Assembly: GCA_003164045.1 (NCBI GenBank)
Contig: PLRU01000022.1
Location: forward strand, 1,166 to 34,769
From: Candidatus Lustribacter telmatis
Lineage (GTDB): Bacteria; Vulcanimicrobiota; Vulcanimicrobiia; Vulcanimicrobiales; Vulcanimicrobiaceae
Reading direction: 5' to 3'
DNA length: 33,604 bases
Shown here: positions 10,187 to 19,629 of the stretch, one piece after another
How the letters are laid out: every line of letters starts with the position of its first letter
Numbering within the stretch: the stretch's first letter is position 1
The notes under the pieces: model-generated
What the model saw: the letters and a program-made list of their open reading frames with translations, nothing else
Told to the model about the DNA's origin: nothing
Database searches by the model: none
Position numbers and translations under genes: made by a program

Positions 10187-11259
10187 CCGACGCCGGCGCC
10201 TACGCCTACGAACTCCCGGAAGAGCGCATCGCGCGCACGCCGGCGGAGCGGCGCGAAGATGCAAAGTTGCTGGTGCTGGGTCCCGCTGGAGAACTGCGCG
10301 ATCTGACGTTCGCGGCGTTTCCGGAGCTGTTGCGCGCCGGCGACGTCCTCGTGCTCAACGAGACGCGGGTGATCCCCGCCCGGCTGCGCTTCGCGCGGGC
10401 GTCAGGCGGGGCGGGGGAAGTGCTGTTGCTGCGGCCGGCCGACCGCGACGCCTTCGCTTTCGATGCCCGCAGCTGGTATGCGCTCGTGCGGCCGGCCCGC
10501 CGGCTCCCAGCGGGTACGCGGCTGGATATTGCCGGCGCGGGCGCGACGATCGAGTCGGTGGCGGAGGATGGCCGGCGGATCGTGCGGTTCGACGACGGCG
10601 TCGACATCGCGAGCTTGCTCGAGCGGGCGGGCGAGTTGCCGTTGCCGCCCTATGTGGGGGCCGGTGGCGCGGCCCGGGCGGCCCGGTATCAAACCGTTTT
10701 CGCTCGGGTGCCCGGGAGCGTTGCCGCCCCGACCGCATCACTCCATTTCACCGCCGACGTGCTGACGGCCATTGCCGAGCGCGGGGTCGAAATCGTGCGG
10801 CTCAGCCTCGACGTTGGCATCGGGACGTTCCGGCCGATGCGGCCGGGGCCGATCGCGGCGCACCGGATGCACGGCGAACGCTACGCGATCCCCGCGGCGA
10901 CTGCGGCTGCCGTCAACCGGGCCCGGAGCGAGCACCGGCGCGTCGTCGCGGCCGGCACGACCGTGGTCCGGGCGCTCGAGGGCTCGGCGCGGGCAGACGG
11001 CACGGTCCACGCGGGCGCTGCCGAGACGGATATCTTCATCACTCCGGGCTTCCGGTTCCGGGTCGTCGATGCGCTGTTGACGAACTTCCATCTGCCGCAG
11101 TCGACCCTACTGGTGTTGGTGACCGCGTTCATCGGCTACGACCGGACGCGCGCCGCGTACGACGCTGCGATCGCCCGGGCTTACCGATTCTTTTCGTTCG
11201 GCGATGCGATGTTCGCAGAGCGCGCCGACCCGAAGCCGAAGGGAGGCGACCATGGGTGA
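10171..11259 (+). CDS. queA: tRNA preQ1(34) S-adenosylmethionine ribosyltransferase-isomerase
   Basis: QueA transfers and isomerises the ribosyl group of S-adenosylmethionine onto preQ1 at tRNA position 34, giving epoxyqueuosine. Family motifs are YELPEERIARTPAERR at the N-terminus, LNETRVIPARL, SLHFTADVL, DVGIGTFRPM, RMHGERY, AAGTTVVRALE and LTNFHLPQSTLL. The start is a problem: homology places it just before ELPEERIA, but this frame has no ATG, GTG or TTG there. The nearest upstream one is TTG 9988, which would add ~60 residues translated from inside the PilZ gene. I place the start at ATC 10171 as a guess. The stop overlaps the start of the Hpt gene by eight bases. No tgt gene is in the window. 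Confidence 0.93.
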   Translation: MGKDLTDAGAYAYELPEERIARTPAERREDAKLLVLGPAGELRDLTFAAFPELLRAGDVLVLNETRVIPARLRFARASGGAGEVLLLRPADRDAFAFDARSWYALVRPARRLPAGTRLDIAGAGATIESVAEDGRRIVRFDDGVDIASLLERAGELPLPPYVGAGGAARAARYQTVFARVPGSVAAPTASLHFTADVLTAIAERGVEIVRLSLDVGIGTFRPMRPGPIAAHRMHGERYAIPAATAAAVNRARSEHRRVVAAGTTVVRALEGSARADGTVHAGAAETDIFITPGFRFRVVDALLTNFHLPQSTLLVLVTAFIGYDRTRAAYDAAIARAYRFFSFGDAMFAERADPKPKGGDHG

Positions 11260-11605
11260 TACCCCGATCTTGGAAATTTCGCGTCTCGAGGAGATCTTCG
11301 AAGACGACACGGCGGGGATCGCCGACTTACTCGAAGCGGCGATGGGTACCGGGGCCACGAACCAAGCGACCCTGCGCGATGCGCTGGGACGCCATGCGCT
11401 CGACGACGTGATGCGAGCCGCGCACGCGATCAAGGGCAGCACCGCTAATATCGGCGGCAACGAGGTCGCCGCCGCCGCTGCTATCATTGAAAATGCCGCA
11501 CGGGCGCAGACCTGGGACGGGATCGAGCCGGCGGCAATCGAACTCGACCTGGCTTACGAGCGCCTGCGCGAGGCCGTCCGCGCATATCGAGCGGGAATTT
11601 CGTGA
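11252..11605 (+). CDS. Hpt phosphotransfer protein
   Basis: This small (117 aa) helical histidine phosphotransfer protein relays phosphate between a hybrid kinase and response regulators. The phospho-accepting motif is AAHAIKGSTANIGG, with His58. The start ATG 11252 is chosen because GGGAGG stands seven bases upstream; an in-frame start further upstream has no such site. It begins inside the last codons of queA, and its stop overlaps the GTG of the REC-HD-GYP gene (GTGA). That suggests the two proteins are made in fixed proportion and are partners. No histidine kinase is encoded nearby. Confidence 0.9.
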   Translation: MGDTPILEISRLEEIFEDDTAGIADLLEAAMGTGATNQATLRDALGRHALDDVMRAAHAIKGSTANIGGNEVAAAAAIIENAARAQTWDGIEPAAIELDLAYERLREAVRAYRAGIS

Positions 11606-12672
11606 ATCCAAACACCAACACCACGCCGAACAAAGTCCTCGTCGTCGATGACGTTCAGACCAATCTGACCGTTTTCGCCAAGGTCGTTGCACAAATTCCG
11701 GAGACCGAGGCGGTCTGCTTCACCTCGGCCGTCAAAGCGCTCGAGTGGGCGGGCCAGAACGAGTGCGTGCTGATCATCGTCGATCAGAGCATGCCCGAAC
11801 TGAGCGGCATCGAGTTCATCACCGAAGTGCGCAGCCACGGCAACAGCTATACGCCGATCGTGATGATCACCGGGCACAGCGAGAAAGAACTGCAGCGCGA
11901 AGCGCTCAAGCGCGGCGCCTCGGCGTTCTTGGGGAAGCCGGTCGATCCGGTTGCGTTCGTGTCGCTGGCGCGCAATCTCATCCAGCTGCGCGGCGCGCGC
12001 CTCGAGACGATGGCGAAGGCCGGCGCGGCGCACGCCGATCAGCAGACCGCGACCGAAGCCCTCTTCGCCCTGGAACGCAGCACGCTCGAAGCGTTTGTGC
12101 GGATCATCGACTTACGCGACCCGCGCACCGGCGATCACTGCCGGCGCGTCGCGCTCTTTTCCGAAGCGATTGCAAGCAAGATGGGTCTCTCGATGATCGA
12201 GGTGACGCAACTGGCGCAAGCCGCGCGCATCCACGACATCGGCAAGGTCTCGATGCCCGACCGCATCCTCAACAAGACCTCGCGCCTGCTCGGCGACGAA
12301 CGCGACGCGGCGAAGAAGCACGTGACCGACGGCACCGCGATGGTCGCCGGTTTCACGACGCCCATCTTGCATGCCGCTGCCGAGATCGTGCACTCGCATC
12401 ACGAACGCTTCGACGGCACCGGCTATCCGGCGAAACTGGCCGGTCCGGCCATTCCGCTCTTTGCGCGCATCGTCGCCGTCGCCGACACGTTCTCGGCACT
12501 CACGTCGCGCCGTCCCTGGCGCGAGGCCGCGTCGGTGAGCATTGCGGTCGAGCAGATCGAAAAAGAATCGGGCTTCGGCTTCGAGCCCAAGATCGTCGGC
12601 GCGTTCCGCGACGTCATGCCCGAATTACTGGATATTCGGGCTGAAGTGCCCGATCTCGTTCCCGCTAAGTAA
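11602..12672 (+). CDS. Response regulator with REC and HD-GYP domains (c-di-GMP phosphodiesterase)
   Basis: The N-terminal receiver domain (about 10-130) has the acidic pair VDD (15-17 region) and phospho-acceptor Asp61 in IIVDQSMPEL. A helical linker leads to the HD-GYP domain (about 155-345), which hydrolyses cyclic di-GMP. Metal ligands and signature are complete: GDHCRRV, HDIGK (211-215), KKHVTDG, HSHHERFDGTGYP (264-276) and VAVADTFSAL (Asp295). The architecture matches RpfG-type regulators. It is coupled to the Hpt gene upstream, its likely phosphodonor. The 3' end overlaps the convergent rqcH gene by eight bases. Confidence 0.95.
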   Translation: MNPNTNTTPNKVLVVDDVQTNLTVFAKVVAQIPETEAVCFTSAVKALEWAGQNECVLIIVDQSMPELSGIEFITEVRSHGNSYTPIVMITGHSEKELQREALKRGASAFLGKPVDPVAFVSLARNLIQLRGARLETMAKAGAAHADQQTATEALFALERSTLEAFVRIIDLRDPRTGDHCRRVALFSEAIASKMGLSMIEVTQLAQAARIHDIGKVSMPDRILNKTSRLLGDERDAAKKHVTDGTAMVAGFTTPILHAAAEIVHSHHERFDGTGYPAKLAGPAIPLFARIVAVADTFSALTSRRPWREAASVSIAVEQIEKESGFGFEPKIVGAFRDVMPELLDIRAEVPDLVPAK

Positions 12673-14248
12673 CGGCATCGGGGCGGCCGACGCGCGAGCG
12701 GGCGTTGGTGTACCAGACCATGCCGGGCGCGGCGTCGCGCTGTTTGCGCACGTACTTGCGTTCGGTGAAGTCGATCTCGACGCGCGGTGCGTTGCGCGCG
12801 CGGCTGTGGTGCGCCGCGAAATCGGCGGCGCAATCGAGGTCGGCGTCGTCGGGTTCGGCGCCGGGCGGCGCTTGCAGTACGACGTGCGAACCGGGAATGC
12901 CGCGGGCGTGAAACCACAGATCGTCTGGCCGCGCGATGCGGAACGTGACTTCGAGGTTCTCGCGCGGATTGCGACCGACGAAAATGCGCGCACCCGACGG
13001 TCGCTCGATGCGCAGCGGCGCGCGCGCGATCTTTTTCCCGGCGGGTTTGACGGCGACCTTGCGGCCTTCGATGCGGTCGAGGTCGGCGCCGACTTCCGCT
13101 AGCGTCGTCATGTCGCCGCGGCCCGTCTCGAAGGCTAAGTCTTCCAGCGAGGCGCGCTTCGCTTCGAGCAGTGCGAGCCGCCGTTCGAGATGCGGAAGCG
13201 CGTCGGCCGCTTTGCGATAGCGGGCGAAGTAGTTCGCGGCATTGCCCTTGGCGTCGAGATCGGGATCGAGCACGATCTCGAGCGCGGCGTCGTCCGGCGT
13301 GCGGAAGCGCGTCGCGGCCGGCGGGATGTCGTTGCCGTATGTGTAGAGTGCATCGCCCGCCAGGCGCAATTTCTCGCGGCCCGACGCATCGTCGCGCCGG
13401 GCGGTGATTTGCGCGATTTCCGCGGCCGTGTCGTGCAGACGTTTTTCGATCCGGTTGCGTAGCGCCGTTCGGCGCCGTTCGCCCGCATCGCTGGCGCGCC
13501 GTCCGACGCTCGTCTCGCGCGCCTCGGCGAAGAGCGGAAGAAGCTGCGGCGCGGTACTCGCTTCGAGCGCGGCATACTGCGCGAGCGGAACGACGTGCGC
13601 AGCAATCAGTTTCCCGCCGTCGCGATAGACGTAGAGCGGACCGTCCGCTTCGGCGGCGGCGCTCGCGGTTGCCATGAGCTCGGCCGGGTTCACCGTGGGT
13701 TGGGCCGCGAGCGAGAGCGCCAAGAGCTTCGGCAGCTGGGGTTCTTCGCGTAACGGCGGCGGGCGGTAGGGGCCGCCGACGCCGACGCTGCGCGCTTCAT
13801 TTTCGGCGGGTGAGAATTGCTTGGCGGCGGCGATGATCGCCCCGTCGCGGATCAGCAAGAGGTTGCCGAAGCGCGGGATCAGCTCGGCCACCAGCTTCAC
13901 CCCGGTCGCCACGCCGAAGCGCGAGGTCGTGCCGAAATCCAAGACGAGCACCCGGTCGCCCGGCCGGCTGCGGACCTCGCCTAGGCGTAGACCCCGCAGG
14001 GCGGTCGCGATCGAGCGCGACCAGCCGGGGTCGCCCGCGATCGAGAGCTCCTCGCGTTCGAGCGTGGGCAGCGGCGGCGAACCGAAGATATCGATCGCCA
14101 GCACGACGTCGCCGCCGGCCCGCCGCCCGCCGATCCGGATCCCGAAGCGGCCGTCGTCGAGCAAACCGGCGTCCATGACCCGGCCGCCGCGCAGCTCGCG
14201 TTCGAGTTCGCCGGCCGCTCGCCGGATGAGGATCCAATCGGTGACCAC
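12665..14248 (-). CDS. rqcH: Ribosome quality-control factor RqcH, NFACT family
   Basis: RqcH binds obstructed 50S subunits carrying peptidyl-tRNA and recruits alanyl-tRNA to add C-terminal Ala tails that mark stalled chains. The 527-aa product has the full NFACT layout: NFACT-N (1 to ~200), helix-hairpin and coiled-coil middle (about 240-370), and NFACT-R (about 410-515) with VGRNPRENLEVTFR and DLWFHARGIPGSHVV. Asp98-Arg99 (GDRVLVLDF) match the DR pair essential for Ala-tailing in Bacillus RqcH, so it is probably active. It reads away from gmk-rpoZ; in Bacillus the homologue sits near gmk on the same strand. The older name is fibronectin-binding protein A homologue. Confidence 0.93.
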   Translation of the reverse strand: MVTDWILIRRAAGELERELRGGRVMDAGLLDDGRFGIRIGGRRAGGDVVLAIDIFGSPPLPTLEREELSIAGDPGWSRSIATALRGLRLGEVRSRPGDRVLVLDFGTTSRFGVATGVKLVAELIPRFGNLLLIRDGAIIAAAKQFSPAENEARSVGVGGPYRPPPLREEPQLPKLLALSLAAQPTVNPAELMATASAAAEADGPLYVYRDGGKLIAAHVVPLAQYAALEASTAPQLLPLFAEARETSVGRRASDAGERRRTALRNRIEKRLHDTAAEIAQITARRDDASGREKLRLAGDALYTYGNDIPPAATRFRTPDDAALEIVLDPDLDAKGNAANYFARYRKAADALPHLERRLALLEAKRASLEDLAFETGRGDMTTLAEVGADLDRIEGRKVAVKPAGKKIARAPLRIERPSGARIFVGRNPRENLEVTFRIARPDDLWFHARGIPGSHVVLQAPPGAEPDDADLDCAADFAAHHSRARNAPRVEIDFTERKYVRKQRDAAPGMVWYTNARSRVGRPDAVT

Positions 14249-14286
14249 AGCCGGGCCATCCGTTTCACAGAGGGCTCCGAACCTTC

Positions 14287-14316
14287 CCCTAAGAACCTAC
14301 GTTGGTTGCTTTAGGG
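14287..14316 (+). promoter_or_regulatory. Interrupted hairpin in the gmk leader
   Basis: CCCTAA (14287-14292) pairs with TTAGGG (14311-14316), and inside it AACC (14294-14297) pairs with GGTT (14304-14307) around a six-base loop. The hairpin ends directly before a GAGGAGGAG Shine-Dalgarno stretch (14318-14326). It lies in the ~100-base region between the divergent rqcH and gmk starts. It could modulate access to the ribosome site or be an operator; a chance match is possible. Confidence 0.35.
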
Positions 14317-14351
14317 CGAGGAGGAGTAGCGTTCAAACGGGGCCGGGTCTG

Positions 14352-14951
14352 TTGTTCGTCGTGTCGGGGCCTTCCGGGGCCGGCAAAGACACGCTGGTCG
14401 ACGGGCTGCGTCTGCGCCACCAACGCCTCAAATACTCCGTCTCCGCCACGACGCGCGCGCCGCGTCCGGGCGAGCGGGAAGGCATCGAGTACTTCTTCGT
14501 AACGCGTGAAGCGTTCGAGGCAAAGCTCGCTGAGGGCGGTTTTATCGAACACCGCTCGTACAACGACAACCTCTATGGGACGCCGCGATCGTTCATCAAC
14601 GAAGCGTTGCTGGACGGCTACGACGTGATCATGAAGCCCGAAGTCAACGGCGCGATCGCGATCAAGGAACGGTTTCCCGAAGCCGTCTTGATCTTCATCG
14701 TTCCGGATCGTTTCTCGCTCTTGCAAACGCGGCTCGAAGCACGCCGCACGGAAACCAACGACGTCATCGCCAGCCGGCTAGCCATCGCCCACGAAGAACT
14801 CCGCTACGTCCGCCTGTTCGACTACCTGCTCGTCAACGAAGAAGCCCAGCCCCACGTCGCGGTCGAGGATCTCGAAGCCATCGTCCGCGCCGAACGCATG
14901 CGCATCTATCGCTACCCCGATACCCGGATCAAGGAAATCGAAGAAAACTAA
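14352..14951 (+). CDS. gmk: Guanylate kinase
   Basis: Gmk phosphorylates GMP to GDP with ATP in the cytoplasm. The P-loop GPSGAGKDT, the GMP-binding segment (SVSATTRAPRPGEREGIEYFFV) and the lid region with the RLEARRTE arginines are intact. The length, about 199 aa from TTG 14352, is normal. The start is uncertain. TTG 14352 gives MFVVSGPSG with only a poor ribosome site. The excellent GAGGAGGAG at 14318-14326 points to the in-frame codon at 14331, which is GTT, a codon not normally used for initiation. From there the N-terminus would be xQTGPGLLFVVSGPSG, which fits the family better. The stop overlaps the rpoZ ATG by one base. Confidence 0.95.
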   Translation: MFVVSGPSGAGKDTLVDGLRLRHQRLKYSVSATTRAPRPGEREGIEYFFVTREAFEAKLAEGGFIEHRSYNDNLYGTPRSFINEALLDGYDVIMKPEVNGAIAIKERFPEAVLIFIVPDRFSLLQTRLEARRTETNDVIASRLAIAHEELRYVRLFDYLLVNEEAQPHVAVEDLEAIVRAERMRIYRYPDTRIKEIEEN

Positions 14952-15169
14952 TGAGTAACTCTGTATTCGGCGACCTCGACGGCCTGCTCTCGCATGTCGA
15001 CTCGAAATTCTCGCTGGTCAACGTCGTCACGAAGCGTGCGAAGCAGCTCAACAACGGCGCCCCCGCGCTGACCGATCTGGTCAACGCCAACAAGCCCGTC
15101 TCGACCGCATTCAACGAAGTCCGCGAAGGTCGCATCCCCTACAAGCGCACCAAAGAGGGAATCAAGTAA
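14951..15169 (+). CDS. rpoZ: RNA polymerase omega subunit
   Basis: The 72-aa omega subunit helps fold and assemble the beta-prime subunit of RNA polymerase. The sequence has the family core: the SKFSLVNVVTKRAKQLNNGA helix (about 18-37) followed by KPVSTAFNEVREGRIPYKR. The ATG shares its A with the gmk TAA stop, giving the widespread gmk-rpoZ pair. It could be missed in automated annotation because it is short, but the motif match is clear. Confidence 0.95.
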   Translation: MSNSVFGDLDGLLSHVDSKFSLVNVVTKRAKQLNNGAPALTDLVNANKPVSTAFNEVREGRIPYKRTKEGIK

Positions 15170-15200
15170 CCCCTTCGTTCTTCGGCGCGTTCTAGCCAGC

Positions 15201-17039
<1,839 letters not shown>

Positions 17040-17041
17040 CC

Positions 17042-17764
17042 ATGCGTCCCGACGGAAGACTTCCCGATGCGTTACGGCCGGTAACGATCGAGCCCGGTTA
17101 TATGCCCAACGCCGAAGGCAGCGTGCTGATCGGTTTGGGTGCGACGCGCGTGATCTGCGCGGCCTCGTACGAGGAACGCGTGCCGCCGTGGATGCGCGGG
17201 CGCGGCACCGGTTGGGTGACGGCCGAGTACAGCATGCTGCCGCGCGCGACCGTCGAGCGCACGCAGCGCGAAGCCAACAAAGGCAAACTCGGCGGCCGCA
17301 CGCACGAGATCCAGCGCCTGATCGGCCGCGCCTTGCGCGCGACCGTCGATATGACGAAGCTGGGCGAACGCATGATTACGATCGACTGCGACGTGATCGG
17401 CGCCGACGGCGGCACGCGCACGGCGTCGATCACGGGCGCATGGGTGGCGCTCTCGCTCGCGCTGCGAAAACACTTCGATCCGGATAACGCCAAGACGTGG
17501 CCGCTCACCGGACAGATCGCGGCGATTTCGGTCGGCATCGTCGATGGCACGCCGGTGCTGGATCTGCCGTATATCGAGGATAGCCGGGCGGAGGTCGACA
17601 TGAACGTCGCGATGACCGCGGCCGGCGGCTTCGTCGAATTGCAGGGCACGGCCGAGGGCAAGACCTTCGACCGCGCGCAGCTCGACACACTGCTCGGCCT
17701 TGCCGACGGCGGAATCAGGGAACTCTTCGAAGCGCAGCGTGCCGCCCTCGTCTCCCGTGTCTGA
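17042..17764 (+). CDS. rph: Ribonuclease PH
   Basis: RNase PH is a phosphorolytic 3'-5' exoribonuclease that trims tRNA 3' ends. The 240-aa product shows MRPDGR at the N-terminus, [17 protein letters not shown], the [15 protein letters not shown] phosphate- and RNA-binding segment, [18 protein letters not shown] and [15 protein letters not shown] with the catalytic acids. The start ATG is two bases after glmS. The more usual partner rdgB is absent; instead an unknown reading frame overlaps the 3' end by eight bases. Confidence 0.96.
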   Translation: MRPDGRLPDALRPVTIEPGYMPNAEGSVLIGLGATRVICAASYEERVPPWMRGRGTGWVTAEYSMLPRATVERTQREANKGKLGGRTHEIQRLIGRALRATVDMTKLGERMITIDCDVIGADGGTRTASITGAWVALSLALRKHFDPDNAKTWPLTGQIAAISVGIVDGTPVLDLPYIEDSRAEVDMNVAMTAAGGFVELQGTAEGKTFDRAQLDTLLGLADGGIRELFEAQRAALVSRV

Positions 17765-18089
17765 GGCCGCCGTGCGCGACCTCGCCGAACGCGTTGCGGC
17801 GTTCCACATTACCGACCGTGCGATGCTGCGCGCTCAGCGGACGTTCGAGGCGGCGCTCCACGCGGGTTCCCCCTCGCCCCCCGAGCGCGGCGCCTACCTC
17901 GCGGCGGTGCGAACCTATTTTTCCGGCTTCGAGCGCGATGCGCAGGCGCAGCTGACCGGCGTCGACCGGGAGCTCGACGCGCTCTATCAGCGCCAGTATA
18001 ATCTTGCCGCCGAACGCGGCGTCGCTCAGAAGCGGCTCGAAGCCGTGGAGGGCGTCCTTGCATCGCTTGCGGAACTCGCCACCTCATGA
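17757..18089 (+). CDS. Unknown 110-aa helical protein coupled to mlaE
   Basis: I do not recognise this protein. I chose GTG 17757, eight bases inside rph, because the sequence upstream of it is the rph coding region in another frame; the frame itself is open from an earlier GTG. The product is almost entirely helical: a first helical part (about 1-35), a short Pro-containing break, then a long amphipathic coiled-coil-like stretch (about 45-105) with regular Leu/Val/Ala spacing ([19 protein letters not shown]). No signal peptide or membrane segment is seen. The stop overlaps the mlaE ATG (ATGA), so it may work with the lipid transporter, for example as a cytoplasmic accessory in the place of MlaB, which it does not resemble. 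Confidence 0.65.
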   Translation: MSEAAVRDLAERVAAFHITDRAMLRAQRTFEAALHAGSPSPPERGAYLAAVRTYFSGFERDAQAQLTGVDRELDALYQRQYNLAAERGVAQKRLEAVEGVLASLAELATS

Positions 18090-18859
18090 GTGTGCTCGAA
18101 GAACTCGGCCGGGAGACGACCGGGTTCTTCTCATACGCGGGCGGCGCGGCGATGCTGCTGGCGGACAGCGTGCAGTTCGTCGGCAAGCTGCGCATCCGCG
18201 TGCAGGAGACGATCAGTCAGGCCTATCTGCTCGGCGTGCAGTCGTGGGGCATCGTGCTGCTGACCTCACTGTGCACGGGCATGGTGTTTTCGCTCGAGTC
18301 GGCCAATCAGGCCGTGGCCTACGGCGTGAGCAACCTCGTCGGCGGAGCGGTTGCGTTCACGATGGCGCGCGAGCTCGGGCCGATGCTTTCGGCGGTGGTC
18401 GTTGCCGGCCGTTCGGGTGCGGCGATTTCAGCTGAAATCGGTTCGATGGTCGTGACCGAGCAGATCGAGGCACTCCAGTCGCTCGGGCTCTCGCCGGTGC
18501 GGATGCTGGTGGTGCCGCGGCTGATCGCGCTGATCGTCATGTTGCCGCTATTGACCGTGATCGCCGACATCGTGAGCATCATGGGCGGCGCCTACATCGC
18601 CAACGTGACCGCGCACGTCAGTCTCGAGTCCTTCCTCAACTCGGCGCGCGCGTCGCTGCCGATCATCGATCTGCTCAAGGGATTGCTGAAGTCGGTCGTG
18701 TTCGCGGTGATCATCGCGATCATCGGCTCGTACAGCGGGCTTCAGACACGCGGCGGCGCGGCCGGCGTCGGCAAGTCGACGACCTCGGCCGTCGTCATCG
18801 CGATCATCCTGATCTTCATTTCCAACTTTGCGATGTCGTACATCCTGTTTCCGCAATGA
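18086..18859 (+). CDS. mlaE: MlaE-family ABC transporter permease
   Basis: This is the inner-membrane permease of an Mla/MCE lipid transporter, moving phospholipids between the inner and outer membranes. The 257-aa protein has an N-terminal interfacial helix, then about five hydrophobic segments. The family-typical segment ARELGPMLSAVVVAGRSGAAISAEIGSM forms the cytoplasmic contact with the ATPase, and GSYSGLQTRGGAAGVG lies near the end. It overlaps the 110-aa gene upstream and mlaF downstream by four bases each, so the operon is tightly coupled. Confidence 0.94.
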   Translation: MSVLEELGRETTGFFSYAGGAAMLLADSVQFVGKLRIRVQETISQAYLLGVQSWGIVLLTSLCTGMVFSLESANQAVAYGVSNLVGGAVAFTMARELGPMLSAVVVAGRSGAAISAEIGSMVVTEQIEALQSLGLSPVRMLVVPRLIALIVMLPLLTVIADIVSIMGGAYIANVTAHVSLESFLNSARASLPIIDLLKGLLKSVVFAVIIAIIGSYSGLQTRGGAAGVGKSTTSAVVIAIILIFISNFAMSYILFPQ

Positions 18860-19629
18860 CGGCGGCGACGACCGAGCGCAAACTCTACGCCCGGCTCGAG
18901 GAAGTCAGCGTGCGGTACGGGCCCAAAGTCGTGATGCAGAACCTCTCGCTCGACGTCGTCGAGGGTGCGATCACGTGCATCATCGGCCTCTCGGGTGCAG
19001 GCAAATCGACGATCTTGCGGCTGCTCAACGGACTGCGGAAACCCGACGCCGGGCGCGTGCTGCTCGGCGATCGCGACATTTCGGCGCTGCCCGAGCGCGA
19101 ACTGATCGGGATCCGCGAGAAGATCGGTTTCTCGTTCCAGTTCGCGGCGCTCTTTGATTCGCTTTCGCTCTTCGACAACGTGGCGCTTCCACTGCAGGAG
19201 CGGACGGCGATGTCCAAGGCAAAAATCCGCGACGTGGTCGCCGAGACCCTCGAGAGCGTGGGGCTCGGGAACGTGATGGATCGCTTTCCGGCGGAGCTCT
19301 CCGGCGGCATGGTCAAGCGCGCGGGCTTCGCGCGGGCCGTGGTCGCGAACCCGGAATGCGTGCTGTACGACGAACCGACGACGGGGCTCGATCCGATCAT
19401 CACGCACGTGCTGACCGACCTGATCATCCGGCTGCGCGCCCGTTTGAACGGCACCGCCGTGGTGGTTTCACACGATCTGCAAAGCATCTTCATGATGGCC
19501 GACTACGTCGCCATGCTCTTCGAAGGTGCGATCATCGCCTACGGCACAGTCGATGAAATCAAACAATCGCTCAATCCGATCGTCCAGCAATTCTTGCAGG
19601 GAAGCGAAGTGGGACCGATTCCGATATGA
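18856..19629 (+). CDS. mlaF: MlaF-family ABC transporter ATP-binding protein
   Basis: This cytoplasmic ATPase powers MlaE. Walker A is GLSGAGKST (44-52), the signature is LSGGMVKRAGFARAV, and Walker B with its catalytic Glu is CVLYDEPTTGLDP. The H-loop appears in VVSHDLQ. The family-typical FQFAALFDSLSLFDNVALPL after the Q-loop places it with the MlaF/MCE group rather than with generic importers. Length is 257 aa. ATGA overlaps couple it to mlaE and mlaD. Confidence 0.95.
   Translation: MTAATTERKLYARLEEVSVRYGPKVVMQNLSLDVVEGAITCIIGLSGAGKSTILRLLNGLRKPDAGRVLLGDRDISALPERELIGIREKIGFSFQFAALFDSLSLFDNVALPLQERTAMSKAKIRDVVAETLESVGLGNVMDRFPAELSGGMVKRAGFARAVVANPECVLYDEPTTGLDPIITHVLTDLIIRLRARLNGTAVVVSHDLQSIFMMADYVAMLFEGAIIAYGTVDEIKQSLNPIVQQFLQGSEVGPIPI

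Noticed and set aside
15170..15200. Possible glmS ribozyme or riboswitch before glmS
   Set aside because: The gap is only 31 bases, too short for the ribozyme, and shows no core motif.
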